From Phenylobacterium sp. (GTDB taxonomy: Bacteria; Pseudomonadota; Alphaproteobacteria; Caulobacterales; Caulobacteraceae): DNA of 64,000 nucleotides. Position numbers and translations under genes: made by a program. Numbering within the stretch: position 1 is the stretch's first letter; every line of letters begins with the position of its first letter. The stretch lies in NCBI RefSeq assembly GCF_004799515.1, contig NZ_SSMX01000009.1, positions 1 through 64,000 on the forward strand. Reading direction: 5' to 3'. Below the pieces are notes generated by a model. That model saw nothing but the letters and a program-made list of their open reading frames with translations, was not told the origin of the DNA and did not search any database. Of the stretch, positions 63,930 to 64,000 are shown one piece after another.

Positions 63930-64000
63930 GCCGCCGAAAATAGGCGGTTCGGCGACCGAACCCAAGTCTCGATCTTGATCCGGGCTGAAGTCTACTGCGC

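Overview
The window is very GC-rich, densely coded DNA from an alphaproteobacterium. The best guess is Caulobacterales, probably Phenylobacterium or a close relative. That is inferred from family content: PEPxxWA-CTERM sorting tails, UrcA, DUF4167, DUF3297, DUF992, DUF3606, RcnB, a CYP153-like P450, a KaiC/hybrid-kinase pair and many small TonB-C or secreted proteins. It reads as chromosome. There are no rRNA or tRNA genes, no CRISPR array and no intact insertion sequence, prophage or plasmid function. The only phage-like traces are a terminase-like fragment near 3.7 kb and a possible spanin pair near 19 kb.

Layout. 0-4 kb: the 3' end of metH, then a compact signalling locus. It holds a degenerate receiver-LuxR regulator, a possible worn GGDEF/EAL protein, a receiver whose phospho-acceptor is Glu, and a winged-helix protein, followed by a phage-like relic. 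4-23 kb: envelope and secreted proteins (PEP-CTERM, MipA/OmpV, TonB-C, UrcA, DUF992, two paralogous exported proteins of unknown role) mixed with small membrane ORFs, an enoyl-CoA hydratase homologue, an MFS permease, an exported methyltransferase-like protein and a GAF histidine kinase. 23-34 kb: a 1181-residue TPR protein, an S9 peptidase, pirin, a cyclophilin, a DAACS symporter and an acyl-CoA thioesterase-like protein. 34-44 kb: a MarR regulator divergent from a PqaA-type hydrolase, GST, an aminotransferase, a fused 5-oxoprolinase/hydantoinase carrying two repeat-derived insertions, and a TerB/J-domain protein. 44-52 kb: a third PEP-CTERM protein, the CYP153-like P450, an unknown 393-residue protein, the hybrid kinase/KaiC operon and an SMP-30 lactonase. 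52-64 kb: housekeeping genes (folA, thyA, a Fur/Zur regulator, DUF4167, prmC, prfA, ispG) with RcnB, DUF924, a 5'-nucleotidase-like protein, YihY and an SDR.

How the genes work together. Clear functional units are folA-thyA (thymidylate and folate cycling), kaiC-hybrid kinase (4-nt overlap), the Fur/Zur and nucleotidase-like pair, GST-aminotransferase (1-nt overlap) and the two overlapping genes at 0.2-2.1 kb. Most other genes look like single transcription units, many with convergent neighbours. Three convergent pairs share one CTAG that supplies both stop codons. Dispersed hairpin repeats sit in several intergenic gaps. One repeat family also lies in frame inside the 5-oxoprolinase gene, which I consider the most striking structural observation in the window.
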